A stretch of DNA of 64,000 nucleotides from Taeniopygia guttata. Its lineage: Eukaryota > Chordata > Aves > Passeriformes > Estrildidae. The notes beneath the pieces are model-generated. The model did no database searches, had not been told where the DNA came from, and was given only the letters and a program-made list of their open reading frames with translations. Below are positions 34,263-46,329 of this stretch, piece by piece. The position numbers were made by a program, and so were the translations under genes. Positions within the stretch are counted from its first letter, which is position 1, and every line of letters starts with the position of its first letter. The stretch lies in assembly GCF_048771995.1 (NCBI RefSeq), contig NC_133026.1, positions 150,311,001 through 150,375,000 on the forward strand, written 5' to 3'.

Positions 34263-35264
34263 AAGGACACATGGAAAGATGAGTGGATTTTATTCTTTGC
34301 CAAGTATAAAATACCAGGAATCATTCCCCTTTAGGCTCAAAGATCCCACTGGACAAACCCCATTAAAAATGGTCATCCCGCATCGTTGGTGCATTTGAAG
34401 TGACAATCAGGCCACCTGGCAGATCCAGACTGCTCCCACAATTTATCCAGGAGCTCCCATTCCCACCCATCAGCCCCTAGGGAGCTCTGCCACTGTCCCT
34501 AATCCCTGAGTTCAGGTTATGCCCGGGATGCCACACAACTTCAAGGATATCTGTGGAGCAGGAGAACACCCTGGGGAGTCACCCCAGCTTCTCTTGGAGT
34601 CACCTGGGAGAAGCAGGAATTTTCAAGTGTGATTCATCTGCTTTCCTGCAGACATCAAAGTTCACAGGAGATGAATTGACCCTCCAGCAGGGACTGCTTT
34701 TCTCTTTGGAAGCAGAGGCAGCCACGATGAGCACAAAAATCGGCTTTTGGAGGGATGATTCCCCCCTGGAATCTCCTTTTCTAAAAAGAATCAGTCACTG
34801 AAAACACCCATCACTTTCAAAATCCCCCAGGAGAAGAAGCCATTAAATTTCATTGTAACCCCTGTTCGCACACAATTTTCCTCCAGCCTCTGGAAAAGTC
34901 AGCTCCAGAGGAGATCCTGCCTAGGAGAGGGGTTTTGTCACCTCCCCCTCTCCCACCAGATGTTCATGTGGGGAAGAAAATTGTCCCAGCCCCCCAGCAA
35001 AGGGACTGAATCCCAAATTTTTGCTGGCATATGAAATTTATTGAAGCCTCCACTTCCCTTCCTGGATCTGGATCAAAACCCAGCAGCACCTGAACTCCCA
35101 TCTCCTGCATCCCAAGCTGACAGCATCACCAAAATCCCACCTCTCTCCTCCCTGGAGTGATGCTCGCCCCAACAGGAGACGGGAGATAATCCTCCCCAAA
35201 TTATTCACGATGGCAGGAGCTGGGAAAAGCGGGCGGGAGGAAGCGAGGGAAGGAAAGAAGGGGA
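34263..35264. other. Gene-free stretch
   Basis: No gene. About 34780-34870 has an enhancer-like look (AAGAATCAGTCACTG, CCATTAAATTTCATTGTAACC, GTTCGCACAC). The remainder is ordinary unique DNA. Confidence 0.35.
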
Positions 35265-35480
35265 AAAACACAGACGACAAGCTTGTCACTTGACTTCTTA
35301 AGCAAAAGCCACCAAACCGTGCAGTCAGGCACCGAGTCGGGTTTCTCCCAATTAAATTTAACAAGTGACGCCCCTGAATCTTTCATGAGCATTCAGAAAT
35401 TTTAGCCCATCTGTCTTCACGCTTCCACACGACTCTCGCTCCTGCTCCCGCTTTTAAACGCCCCGAGCCTCCAGCGATCA
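35265..35480. promoter_or_regulatory. Candidate conserved non-coding element beside a CpG island
   Basis: Contains CAGACGACAAGCTTGTCAC, TTGACTTCTTAAGC, GTGCAGTCAGGCACCGAGTCGG, CAATTAAATTTAACAAGTGACG, CTTTCATGAGCATTC, CACGCTTCCACACGACTCTCG and CTTTTAAACGCCCCGAGCC. Dense non-repetitive words with many surviving CpGs suggest purifying selection. It adjoins the orphan CpG island. Confidence 0.42.
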
Positions 35481-35930
35481 AGCCCTGCCTGTTTGTCCCG
35501 CACCGACGGCACCCGGGGGACTTCAAACCCGGCTCGGGAGGTGGAGGTGGCCGCGTAGCCGGGCTGGAGGTGGCCAAAAAAGGAGCCACCGGCCCGGCAC
35601 GATTCGCCCGATGCTGCCGCGCCATCCTCGGGGGAGGCATCGCTGCATCCCCTGCGTACGCGATTGTCACTTTAATTATCTGTCGCCCCGCGTCGCGCCG
35701 GCAGGGTCCCCATCCTGAGTCAGGCTTCAGAGCGGCTCCCGGGTCTCGGCGTGTTTTGTGTGCAGCGGCGGCTGCTTTCAATTAAAGCTCCGAGCTACCT
35801 GAAAGAGGCTCGTGGATGCCGGCGGGGGCGAGCGCCGAGACGGGGAAAGGAAAGGAAAAGAGGGAAGGGAGGGAGGGAGGAGGATGCTCCCGGGTTAACC
35901 CGGGGGGCTGCAAGGCTAGAAATGCTGGCG
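35400..35930. promoter_or_regulatory. Orphan CpG island
   Basis: CpG density rises sharply here (CGACGGCACCCGGGGG, GGCACGATTCGCCCG, GCGTACGCGATTGTCAC, CGCCCCGCGTCGCGCCGG). AT cores such as TTTAATTATCTGTCG and TTTCAATTAAAGC sit inside. No exon of a recognised gene starts here. It could be a promoter of an unrecognised non-coding transcript or a Polycomb-type element of the MAFA domain. A TGAGTCA AP-1 core lies near 35716. Confidence 0.6.
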
Positions 35931-36207
35931 TGGGATGGTAGAAGCCGTGGGGACCTCACCCCATGGGAATCAGTGTGGTTGATGCCAGGATGTTTTTTCG
36001 GGGTGGAAGATCAGCGCTGTCGCTCCCACGGGCTGCCCCATCCTGCTGCTTCAGCAGCAGCGTGATGCCACCAGCACAAGGCTGGCAGATGCGGCCCCAG
36101 AGCTTCTTGATCCCGAGATCAAGGGATTTGGAGCCGTGGGGAGTCCTCTGGGATTGCAACCGCAGCGTCCTGGCCTCACCTCACCCCTTGTGGGTCTGTG
36201 AAGCGAT

Positions 36208-36310
36208 CCCTGAATTGTAGAGTGGATTGGGTTGAAAGGGACTGTTGTACGGACCTTAAAGACAATCCAGTTCCAATTCCCCTGCTGTGGGATATGGGGA
36301 GGGATAAATG
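36208..36310 (-). mobile_element. CR1 3' fragment, diverged
   Basis: Antisense: TGAATTGTAGAGTGGATTGGG, TTGAAAGGGACTGTTGTACG, GACCTTAAAGACAATCCAG and TTCCAATTCCCCTGCTGTGG. Divergence from the CR1 consensus is considerable. Confidence 0.72.
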
Positions 36311-39124
36311 TGGTGCCAGCAGGTGATGGAGCAGGATCCAAACCAAGCAGGTGGAAGTGGCTCCAGGGATTTGGGACACGGCCGGTTGTTATCTGCATCT
36401 TCCTGTTGCCACATGTTGGATTCACATTCTCCAGGACATAAACAGCCTCTGGGCCGCTCAGAGCTACTGCTCCAATGTTTTCACGAGTGTTTGGTCAGTT
36501 ATTGCTGTCCTTGTCACACGTGGAGTGACAGCACCTGGTCATCCCCTGGCGTGCTCCGTGCGGCACTGCAGGCAGGGCAGGGCAGGTCCTTGTCACCAGC
36601 AGGCAGCTTCCTAAACATTTTACAATTTAAATTGGATTCACAGCACACGTTCACAGTCTAAATCCACCTTGGTTATTTCTGGATTGTGTTTTTATTGCCA
36701 GACTCCAAAACTGGAACTTTCACTCCTGGTTTTGTTCAGCACAGGAGCTGCTGGACCAGGGGGTGGTTTCTATGCCCAAGAAAAGCGATGCTCCTAGGAA
36801 TGTGGGTCGTTTCCCAGGTGGAAGGAGGTGTGATGGGAGCAGCTTTTCCATCAGAGGGGAGACCCTCTGCTAGATCTGCCAGCTCTGAGTTTGATTAGGA
36901 AAAAATTCCCTCCCAGACTGGGGTGGCTACCGGATTATTTCCAGTCATGGTGAGCCCATATCCAGAGGGCATCCCTTTCCCTGTTCCTCTGGCTCTGCAC
37001 AGCTTTCCAAACCCTCTGGCAAACCCACTGCAGACCCATCATACCTCATTTAAGGCCTCATAGTTCCTTTCCCTCCTCTCTTACGGAGACTCCATCTTTC
37101 CTGCTTGTCCAGAGGAACCACAAACCTTCTCATCCCGGATTTCCCCAAGCTCTGGGGTTGAACCATCCAGTCTCCATTCCCAGCTGTCCACTTTGACACA
37201 GGTTCTACATCCTGATCCCTTTAGTGGCAGGAGCTGCCTGTTGGAAGCAAATACATAAATGCTGTCCCACAGGGAATGAGACAATCCTGGCTTCCAGCTC
37301 CTGCACAGCTTGGGGAAGGTGGTGCCAGGCCTCGGGAGGACTCAACCTCACAGGCGTCGAGACATGAAACTGCCTGATGTGTTCCAGGGGAATTCCTCAG
37401 CCGGGACAATCCTCCTTGGACACCATTTCCCTTTGTTTGCATCCTGTCCAATCATTCAACTGCTGTTCCTGCCTCTTGTTCTGCCCCGAGGGCTGCCAAG
37501 ACCCAAAGGCTCGGAAAAATGCCTTCCAGGTAAGCACCAACCTGCAGGGACCTGGGTAGGCAGAGAGCTGGGAAGGCAGATGGAAAAAAGGTCTGGCGTA
37601 CCTGGAGGGCAGAAATCCCCCTGGGAAAAGGGGGATGATTAGTCTGCACTAACGAGAAGCAAAAGGTAGAGATTTCACAGAGTTTTCTCCAGCGGCAGGG
37701 AGCTGTTCCCAGAGGATCTCCATGAAAACTCCACAACAGCAGCATTTCCATGCCAGACACCTCGTGGGGGACAATCCTGCGGCCCTACCGGGGATGCAGC
37801 AGATGATTTAATGGCTCTTTTAGCATTTCCCAGCTCTCAGTTTCTCCTCCTCAAAGCTGAGCTCGTGTCTGGCTCCAAGTCCCATCCCAAGCCAGCAACA
37901 CTCGGGGCTCCTTTCTCCGGAGTGATGGAGAAGGCAAAATCCAGCCTTTGAGTAAGGAGAGGAATTAAGAAATTTCCCCAAGCTCAGCTCGTTCTGTGAC
38001 GCCCCATGGAGTTTCTTTGCGCTGCCTCTTGCCACCAGCAGTTACTGCACTGAATATTCCCAAAGATTTTGCGGACACAGCCGTGTTGAGGATACAGCCT
38101 GATTCCATCCTCATTCTTGGAGTCCCTTGTGGGAATAAGCAAAGTCCTGGAGTCCCTTTTGTTCAGCTGGGATGAGAATCCAGCTCTGGCTGCAGTGAAT
38201 CTTAAGGCTTTGCCCCACAGTTCTGAATTCCTGACCTTCTCATTCCAGTCCTCACTCCCTCTCAGTCCAGGAAAAGGACACAGGCACTTAAACTCCAGAC
38301 AACTCTTTAATCCAAGAGTTATCTTGCTGTCCCTGATGGAAAGAAATCCATGTTCCCCAACCCACATCCCCTCCAGCTCCTCTGAAAGAGCCTGTGGGAA
38401 GTCCCAACATGGAGCAGAACTCTTAAAATTCCCAATAGGAAAGAAAAAAAGAGGGATTTTCCAGTCAGAGAACCCTTTGGAGCAGCATGGCCTCTTCTGA
38501 GAAGCACTGGAAACCTTGGACAACGACCACCAAGGAGTAAAAATACCTTTCCCATGCTCCTGGTGGTTACTCACAGTGGCACCCCTTGGATCCACAGCCA
38601 ACAACTTCCTACATCTTGTAGGAGTTTTTTTCCACCAGGAATTCACATTCCCTTAAACCAGTCCTTCAGGCCATCTCTGGTGACCTCATGGGAGCAGTGA
38701 GCCACAAAGATGCTCCGAGGGCTGAGGTCTGGTGGGTCAGACATGAGTTCAGAGTTCTCCTGATGGCCCAGAGAGAGCTCCAAAGGTTTGGTGTTTCTCC
38801 CAGTGATGGGTGGGATCTGTTTGGGGTGAGATTTCCCTGTGGTCGGTCCTGTGGATAGAGATGTCATGGGAATGCTGTGACCTTCAGAGCTTGGCAATAT
38901 CTCCTGGAGGATGTCACCGGAGCAGTCACACCCTTGGGGTCTGTGCTGGAGAAGATTTGGGCTGTGGGAGATTAAACAGCAGGGAAACACCAGAATTCCT
39001 TGAGAAAGAGGAAGAGAAAATATTGGTAGGGAAGGGAGAAGAGCAACATGATGAGGAAAATGGAGGAATGAAATCTTTGAAATATATTTTTTCCAGACCC
39101 ATCTTGTAATCAGTGCCCAGGGCT
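36311..39124. other. Gene-free stretch
   Basis: No exon recognised. The minus strand across 37984-38646 and 38643-39221 is open for about 200 codons each, but frames overlap other open frames and show no domain. A short patch at 36590-36660 (ACATTTTACAATTTAAATTGG, CACGTTCACAG) is slightly enhancer-like. Confidence 0.35.
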
Positions 39125-39265
39125 GAGGCCGCTGCTCTGGCTGCATCTCCATCCTGATTATTTCATAAGGCAAAAGCACCTGAAACGCCCTGGAATGGTG
39201 GCTAAAGGGGCTCTGAAGCATTAACTGATGAGAGCATTAATTAATTCTTTATTATTTTCTCGCAG
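39125..39265. promoter_or_regulatory. Candidate conserved non-coding element
   Basis: CCTGATTATTTCATAAGGC, GAAACGCCCTGGAATGG, GAAGCATTAACTGATGAG, AGCATTAATTAATTC and TTTATTATTTTCTCGC. A TAAT-core cluster without repeat. Short and of moderate support. Confidence 0.33.
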
Positions 39266-39447
39266 GCCAGCAGTGGGTTCGGAACACCAGCCAGGAGGGA
39301 GCTGAGGTCATTCCAGTGCCAAGGAGAATGACGTGCCGGACAAATCCCTGGAGTCACAGTGATGTTCACATGGAGAAAACATCTCCAGCAGTTGGGGAAT
39401 TGTTTCCTTCCTCCTCCTCCTCCCTCTACCTCTCTGCTGGAGTTGCC

Positions 39448-39690
39448 AGGAGCGGTTGTTCCTTCCCAATATCCCATCCAACCCTGCCCTCTGGCAGTGG
39501 GAAGACATTCCCATCTTTCCTTACACTCCAAGCCTCATCTCCAGCTCTCTTGGTGCTCTGTAAGGGGCTCTGAGGTCTCCCTGGAGCCTTCCCTCCTCCA
39601 GGTGATCACCCCCAGCTCTCCTACCCTGCATGCAGAGCAGAGGGGTTCCAGCCCTTGGAGCATCTCTGTGTGTCCTCGAAAATTCCTTTT
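39448..39690 (-). mobile_element. CR1 fragment lacking the terminus
   Basis: Antisense: CCTTCCCAATATCCCATCC, CCTCTGGCAGTGGGAAGAC, CTCTGAGGTCTCCCTGGAGC, CTCCAGGTGATCACCCCC and TTCCAGCCCTTGGAGCATC. Its 3' tail is absent. Confidence 0.86.
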
Positions 39691-40896
39691 TGTGGAAATT
39701 TTAGGTGCCCTTAGTAGCTACACATCTCCTTTTCAGGGTGGAGATGGTTTTAACCCCTGTGCTGCCTCTCTCTGGCACATCGGAGCAGAGCTGGACACTG
39801 ATCCCATTATCCCATATTCCCAAACTGGACCCAACAAAAACAAGGAAAAAGAGCAGGAGAGGAGCTGCTGAATGCTCACTGCGATGTAAAATCGGCCGTG
39901 GCTGCGTAGGCAAAACTCATCCCACAGAGAAGATGCACGTCAGGAAAGCAGAGCTGCCCCTGGACACTGCCCCTGTTCTGGGGGGAGGATTCACATCAAG
40001 TCCTTTCTAGAGGAAACTGCCAACCTTGACAGGCAACAGCTTTGACCTCCCTTGACAATTGCCCCAATTTGCTCAGCTCTTTGCTTTATGGATTCCGGCC
40101 AGGTTTGCTTTTCTTTTTTCTTTTTTTTTTTTTTCCTTAAATATTTTCATGGCTATTTTTATTTTCATTCTTTTTTTCCAAGCAAATTTATCTCCATTAG
40201 AGTGACAACCCTGGTGACTTTTTAGCCACACACCACTCGTGTCACCACAAGGTGCAGGGAAGCCTTCAGTATAAAAAGTGTTTGATTTTAAAAGCACCAG
40301 CAAATATTCCATGCCCTCCATCTCTGTTTCCCTCACAATCCATGCTAGGGAACCCTAAAAATTTGATATTTCAGCTGTGGTGGCTAAAGAGGCCTTGGGG
40401 GTTTATCTCATGTAATTTTATTTGCTTATCAGGAGATCTGCCTTGTCCTTCACTTCCATGGATTTTTTTTTAATTTCCTAGAAACTCTGGTGATGAAAAA
40501 AAAAATTATATAAAATAGTATAAAATCTGTTAAAACTGCAACTTTTCTGATGCAGCACTTAAGAGCTGATCCACTTTTCTGCATCCTCTGCTGAATTTTT
40601 TGGGAGCAGATCAAAAAAGGTTGAGATTGAGTGTTCCCGATAGCCTTGGGTGCCAAACAAGTCGGGAGAGAAACACACACCTCCCAAATCCTGGAAAAAC
40701 ATCCAGGCTGTCTTTGAAAGGATGGATTTTTTTCCCTGTTTATCCTTGTGGATTTATTCCTTCTCATTTTGGGAAGTGGTGACAAAACTGTAGGGGATGG
40801 GCTTTTCTCCGTGGGCTGGAGGAGCTGCGAGGACTGAGGGACAAGAGGAGCTTGGTGGGGACATGTGGTGGCCAACAGCTCACTGTTGCCCATCCA
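39691..40896. other. Gene-free stretch
   Basis: No gene. A T-rich tract at 40110-40180 (C/T and T runs) and an A-rich patch near 40495-40520. The rest is unique sequence. Confidence 0.38.
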
Positions 40897-41400
40897 TCAT
40901 GGAATCATGGAAGGATTTAGGATGGAAAAGCCCTTCAAGATCAAGACCAACTCCCCCCCAGCACTGCCAAGGCCACCACTGACCATGCCCCAAGTGCCAC
41001 ATCCATGTGGATGTTAAATCCCTCCAGGGATGGTGACACCACTGCCCTGGGCAGCTGTGCCAAGGCTGGGCAATACTTTCCATGAAGAAATTTTCCCTGA
41101 TATCCAACCTAGACCTGCCCTGACACCTCTTGAGGCCATTTCTTGTTGTCCTGTCCCTCCTTCCCTGGGAGAAAAGCCAGACTGGCTCCACCCTCCTTTC
41201 CAGGAATTGCAGAGAGGGAGAAGGTCCCTCCAGAGCCTCCTTTTCTCCAGCTCCCTCAGCCTCTCCTGGTGCTCCAGACCCTCCCCAGCTCCTTCTCTGG
41301 ACATGCTCCAATGCCTCGACACCTCCCTGATGCCCAGATCCTCAAATCTCCATCCTTGGAAAGACTTCTGCCTGAAATCCTGCTCCAATATTCCCCACTC
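40897..41400 (-). mobile_element. CR1 LINE, 5'-truncated
   Basis: Antisense: CATCATGGAATCATGGAAGG, AAGCCCTTCAAGATCAAGACC, GCACTGCCAAGGCCACCAC, CCATGCCCCAAGTGCCAC, CCATGAAGAAATTTTCCCTG, CTTCCCTGGGAGAAAAGCC, CCTCCAGAGCCTCCTTTTCTC and GCTCCCTCAGCCTCTCCTGG. It is a distinct CR1 subtype. A long plus-strand frame across it is an artefact. Confidence 0.92.
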
Positions 41401-42894
41401 TGTCTATGCCCTTGAGTCTGTCCCCAACCTACCAGGAGGATTTGCTGCTGGCAGCACCAATTTCCCTATTATCTCCATTTTTAAGTGCTTAAAACTCTTC
41501 CCAAAGCCCCAAAATTTCCTGTTGCTCTGGATTTGCCCATGGGGCTGTGCTGCCTGCAAACCTATCCAAGCATCTTCCAATATCCCACCCCCACTCCAGA
41601 CACAACTGGTATTCCAAATTCCCAAGGGCATGATAACTCCCCATGCCATCTCCCAGCAAAGCAACCAGCATTCCAATGGCCACAAAGTCTTTTTTTTTTT
41701 CAGCCCAAATTCACCCAAACCCATCCCACCTGGCCCTTCTGCCCGTAGGATCTCAGGCTCACCAGGGATTTTTCCATGGGGATCTGTGTGGGGGAAAGGG
41801 GGATGTGTGGGGGATTCCTCTTTTGGCTTGGGAAGGGTTAAGGGCTAGGAAGTTGGAAGATGCCACTGAAGGAGACCAGTGACCCACTAACAGCCCTTTG
41901 CATCCTGATTAATTCCCAGTCTCAGGTTTCTGGTAAATCACAGGAGAAGGGGGAGCCAGGGAGAGATTGGGGGGGAAAATGCTGACACTGAGGAAAAATG
42001 AAAAATAACAACAAAAAGGACCAAAAAAAAAAAAATCAAAGAGAATAAATCAGAGCTGATTACACTGGGAGCACAAAGGGATCACAAGAGAGAGAGAATT
42101 CCCCCCCTTCCCTGCACCTTTCCTGTTTCCAACCCCTGTGGAGAACCCGTGTCCATAGGGAAGGGAGCACAGCGCAAAAATAAAACGAGTGGGGCCAGCA
42201 AGGGTTGAACAAAATCCCTCCCCAGCTCCTGCATCCCATTTTCCCCTCTGTCCCTCACCACCCTAACTGCTGTTAGGATGTCAGGGAAAGGGGGCTGGAG
42301 ATCCAGGTGATGGAAAATAGGGATGAAAGAACAGGCACATGATAGTCCCTGCCTCAAAAGTCCCTTGGAAAACGTAATATGACCCTCAGGGTGGGCCATG
42401 TCACTGATCCACCCCACACATCCCTATTTGCATCCAGGGAAACTGAGGCACTGGGACAATTTCTCCTCTGAGAATGGGATTAGAGGTTCTTAGTGGGAGA
42501 AGATTCTCCTCCAGCCTTCCCACTGAGGCTGAACCCTGCCTTAGGGCACTTCATTATCCTAATTATCCACCTGACAGGCCACATCCAGCTTCTGGATGAG
42601 GAATGTGTGATGTCAGGAGTGGCACATGGGATCCCGCGCTTGGAAGGGAGGTCCCCATCCTAACGGGTTTCCCATATTCCATAACACCTTATTCCCTCCT
42701 CCGAGCATCATGGGCAGGGTTTGGCACCGGGATGATGCTGCTTGGTCCAGGATGTTCTCCTCGATGGAAACAACATCCAAAGGTGCTCCAAGAGCACCAA
42801 GGAGAAGGGATTAGGGAATTAACAGCACCTCCCCTCTTCCCAACTCATCCTGGGAGGGGACACATCTGTCCCCACAGCCCCCAAAGCTCCTGGG
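41401..42894. other. Gene-free stretch
   Basis: No exon. About 42005-42080 (AAATCAAAGAGAATAAATC, GAGCTGATTACACTGGG) and 42540-42600 (TTCATTATCCTAATTATCC, CCTGACAGGCC) are short AT-core patches that could be regulatory. A run of A lies at 42025-42040. Confidence 0.36.
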
Positions 42895-43095
42895 GACAAG
42901 GCACATTCCCAGCCGGCAGCGCGGGAGTCACCGGAGCTGATTTCCCAAGGCGCAGGCACAGCTGCGAGCGCCGGGAAGCTGCCAAAGTCCAAAAGAAAAA
43001 AAAAATCCTGATTAATATCGTCCTCCGGTGGATCCCGCGCTGCAGATGTGCGGCCTGCTGACTTGGCAGCTCCCAGCAAGGAGACCTGGAGCCGG
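42895..43095. promoter_or_regulatory. Candidate conserved element with a MARE-like site
   Basis: CpG-bearing unique block with GCCGGCAGCGCGGGAGTCAC, GAGCGCCGGGAAGC, CTGATTAATATCGTCC and CGCGCTGCAGATGTGCGG. At 43056-43068 it has TGCTGACTTGGCA, which matches the MARE consensus TGCTGACTCAGCA at 11 of 13 bases with an intact TGCTGAC half-site. Binding by MAFA itself or by other large Mafs is plausible but untested. Confidence 0.42.
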
Positions 43096-43544
43096 GAAAA
43101 CCGAAGGGAGAGAGTGTGTGTGCACGGATCTGAGTGTCACAATGCTCCTGGGGGACAGCAAAGCACGGGGGAAAAGGCAAGGATGCTGCCCTCGCATCCC
43201 ATAAATTCTCATAAGGCAAAGAGTTGTTCCATCCTCTGCTATTCAGTGGCACTCACCCTTTTGGGAACAGCATCCCGACCCCCGTTCCCTGTGGAAAGGC
43301 CTGGGATAAGCTGCCTGTGGGTTCAGACAGGTGGCAATGAAGATGCTTTATCAGCTCCTGAGCTGGACACTGTCCTGATAAGCACAAAGACTTTTATTCC
43401 AAGTCTTCTCTTTTTGAATTTTATTTTAGGAAAGGCTGAAGCTCCTGGCACTCATCCACAATAACACTGGACAGCTGCGGGGTAATCCACACTCATATTA
43501 CCCATTCCTAATTAAACCAGAGAGCCTCCTTCCCTGCTGAGGTG

Positions 43545-43790
43545 ACCCATTGGAAATTAATCAGCGAGGGACCAATACCAGAGCAAAAATCAGGGAGAAA
43601 GACGTTGCCTTCCCTGATTAGACAGGGAGGAAAAGTCTCCTGGAAAACAGGAATCGACTGCCGTGCGCTGGCCCGGCACGTCATCGATCCGTGTGGTCGC
43701 ATTTAGGAATTCTAATGAGCTTCCACGGAGGCAAAAGGAAATAATTTGTGTAAGAAAATGGGGTGTTATTTCTAGGAAGCGGTGGTTCAA
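43545..43790. promoter_or_regulatory. Candidate conserved non-coding element
   Basis: TTGGAAATTAATCAGCGAGGG, GAAAGACGTTGCC, CCCTGATTAGACAGG, CGACTGCCGTGCGCTGG, CACGTCATCGATCCGTGTG, GTCGCATTTAGG, TTCTAATGAGC, and GAAATAATTTGTG. AT cores, a CRE-like ACGTCA and ATCGAT words are packed without any repeat. A strong enhancer look; not verified. Confidence 0.45.
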
Positions 43791-44029
43791 CACCAGCTCA
43801 GGAATTTCATCTCTAGGGTGGTCAGGGGCTGCCAGGAGATGTGATGACCAGGAAGGAAGGTAATGGTCCATGGGCATGGGGCTGAATTCCCAGCTGGAGA
43901 TGGGATTTGGGAAAGCCGCCTAGTGCAGAGCCTGTGGGGTGCTGTGGCAGGACACAGAGGGGCCAAACAGGACATACATCTTTCCCAAAAAGGAAAATGC
44001 AGGGAAAAACCTCCATCTGGGGCTCCATC

Positions 44030-44490
44030 CTTCCCATCCAGCCACCTCCATCCCATTACCCGTTCCTCCCACAGTCCACCTGCTTCCCATTGCTCATTCC
44101 TTCAACCCAAACTCCTAAATTCCATTGCCTATTCCTGCACCACAACCACTTCCATCCATCCATCCATCCATCCATCCATCCATCCATCCATCCATCCATC
44201 GCTGAACAACCAACCCCAGCCCTTTGCCCATCCCTCCAATTCAACCACATTCATCCCTCCTATTGCCCATCCCTTCTGGTAAATCTTCTGTCCCACATCC
44301 CATGCTTCCCATCCAACCACCTCCATCCCACTGCCCATCTTTCCTATCCAACCACCTCCATTCCAAAGTCCATCTCTCCCATTCAACCACCTCCATCCCA
44401 TCTCTCCCATCCAACCACCTCCATCCCATCCCTCCCATCCAACCACCTCCATCCCATCTCTCCCATCCAACCACCTCCATCCCAAAACCC
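44030..44490 (+). repeat. CCATCC-type satellite with 28-bp units
   Basis: (CCAT)n covers 44151-44202, about 13 units. Downstream, the word AACCACCTCCA recurs at 44316, 44350, 44385, 44413, 44441 and 44469, with spacing 34, 35, then 28, 28, 28. A related unit lies near 44035. The complement of GGAT, as at 33862-34262, is the seed motif. Long frames on both strands ([18 protein letters not shown]) are repeat artefacts. Confidence 0.95.
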
Positions 44491-46329
44491 ATTTCTCCTT
44501 GTGATTCCCGAAGTAGCCCAGCCCACACAGTAGCCACAAAGTGTCCCCTCCCAGTCCCACCACCCACCTTCTACGGAGCACAGGAGAGGAGCACCAGGGG
44601 ATGTGGTGCCAGATGTGCACAGCTGTTGCACAACTGGGCTCATACATCTTTAACCACTGCCCCAAACTCTGCCGGCTGAGCGCTGATGATGAGAGAGAAG
44701 GAAGCCGGAGCGGGGTTTCCGTAGCCTCCCCAGGACCTCCACACCTGTCTCCCAGCACGGATGGCTCCATGAATATTTCATCCCTGACCTTGTGGCTTTG
44801 GCAGCTTTTGCTTGGTTTTCATTGCAGTTTTTTCCCTCCTCCTCTGCTGTCTGTCCGATGCTTCCTCATCCTGCACTAACGACCCATCCCAAGAGACCCC
44901 TGGGACCCCCACACTGCTCCCTGAAATATTTATGGAGCAGGAACCTCTGACCAGGGAAGCAACTCTGTGGTGCCAGCATAAGCACGGCCCCCACACACGG
45001 AGTGGTGGAGGATCCTTCTCTCCTCTTCTTCCCCAGCCTGTCCCAGATGAGGGAACATGAGGAGCCATCTCCAGGAGGAACATTTTTAGGGATAACATTA
45101 AATGAGCTCCTAAATGCAATTAAAAATGAGCTCCTGGGCACCTCCTCTGTACCCTTGGAGAGAGACAAGAGGAGAGAAGGGGAGAAATAAGCAGCAGAGC
45201 CTTTATTTTAGGGATTATGGATAATCAGAAACGGAAAGTATTTTAATTTTGGTTAATTCCCTCTTTTTCCCAGTGGCAATGCTGTGCCTCCATTGAGGCA
45301 GGACCTCAGCGGTCACCACAACTCTCCAGGGATGAAAGACCTTGTTCAGGTCACCTGGGGCCTTTTTCCTCTCTGTGGTCATGGCTTGTGTCTCCTTTCC
45401 CGAATTCCACGATTTCTGGTGTGCTCTGGACCATCACCTTCCCAAATATGAGCCGAGCCCAGTCTGGCTCCTTCTCTTCCCACTATTCCAAGATTTCTTG
45501 CAGGAATCCCAACCAGGAGCAGGGAAGGAGCGAAACTCTCCCCATTCCTTTTGCAGAGTAAGCAGAGGGGGCAAATCCCAACTCCATGGCTTCCCACCCC
45601 TCTGGGCAGCTGGAGAACATCGACCCACCTGAGCAACACAGCCCTTCCTTAAAACTTAATCAGCAGCCAATGAATTTTTCACGAGTACAAACAGGCCAGG
45701 TAGACAGGGTCCATCTTTTATTCATGAGCAGCAGGGGAGGGAAGGCTGTGGGCAGGGAGATGCAGGCTCAGTTAGGTCGTGGATATCTCCCAGAGAAGTT
45801 ATTATGGCCAAGAACTCCATGGCGCCAGCTCCAGGGATGAGGTAACAGGAAAACCCCAGGGAAGCAGCATGGAGTGAGACGATCCCAAGGCTGGGGTGCA
45901 CTGGAAAAACTCCTGGCAGCTCAGGAAGAAACCCAACCCAAAGCTTTGAATCTGGGCTAAAGCTGAGCTGAAAATTTGCCTGGATTTTCATGGGGATAGG
46001 TTTCGGACCATTTTTGGGCTTGCTGGGGAATGTGGTAACAGATGCTCCCAGCACTTTCCCCACCCCACTAGTCATGTCCACATCAGGAAGCCCATGGTGT
46101 GTTCCACTTTCTTGAAAGAACATCTCTTATATCCAAACCCTGCTCTGAGTCAAGCAAGATGGACCAACACTGACCATATCCTGATGCTCCTGCCAAGCAA
46201 AAGTTCTCCTGTGTCCAGCCTTGGAACAGCCTCCAAATCCCATTTCCAACCCATCCCCAAACCCGTTTTGCATCCAAAGCCCAGGCAGGGCAGGAATCAC
46301 CTGCTGCTCCTACCTGGCTCCGTTCACAG
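44491..46329. other. Gene-free stretch
   Basis: No gene recognised. About 45185-45270 is AT-rich (GCAGCAGAGCC, TTATTTTAGGGATTATGG, ATAATCAGAAACGG, TTTTGGTTAATTCCC) and may be a minor element. Open frames near 44812 with a hydrophobic start are chance. Confidence 0.35.

Noticed and set aside
33664-34272. Long frames encoding WMDG or HPSI repeats
   Set aside because: Translation of the GGAT tetranucleotide; open on both strands.
41030-41848. 272-codon plus-strand frame
   Set aside because: Its first half is an antisense CR1 copy; the rest shows no domain.
44129-44770. 200-codon frames over the CCATCC array
   Set aside because: Repeat translation on both strands; no protein family.
44812-45060. 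Small frame with a hydrophobic N-terminus
   Set aside because: Same kind of chance match in pyrimidine-rich DNA; no conserved motif.
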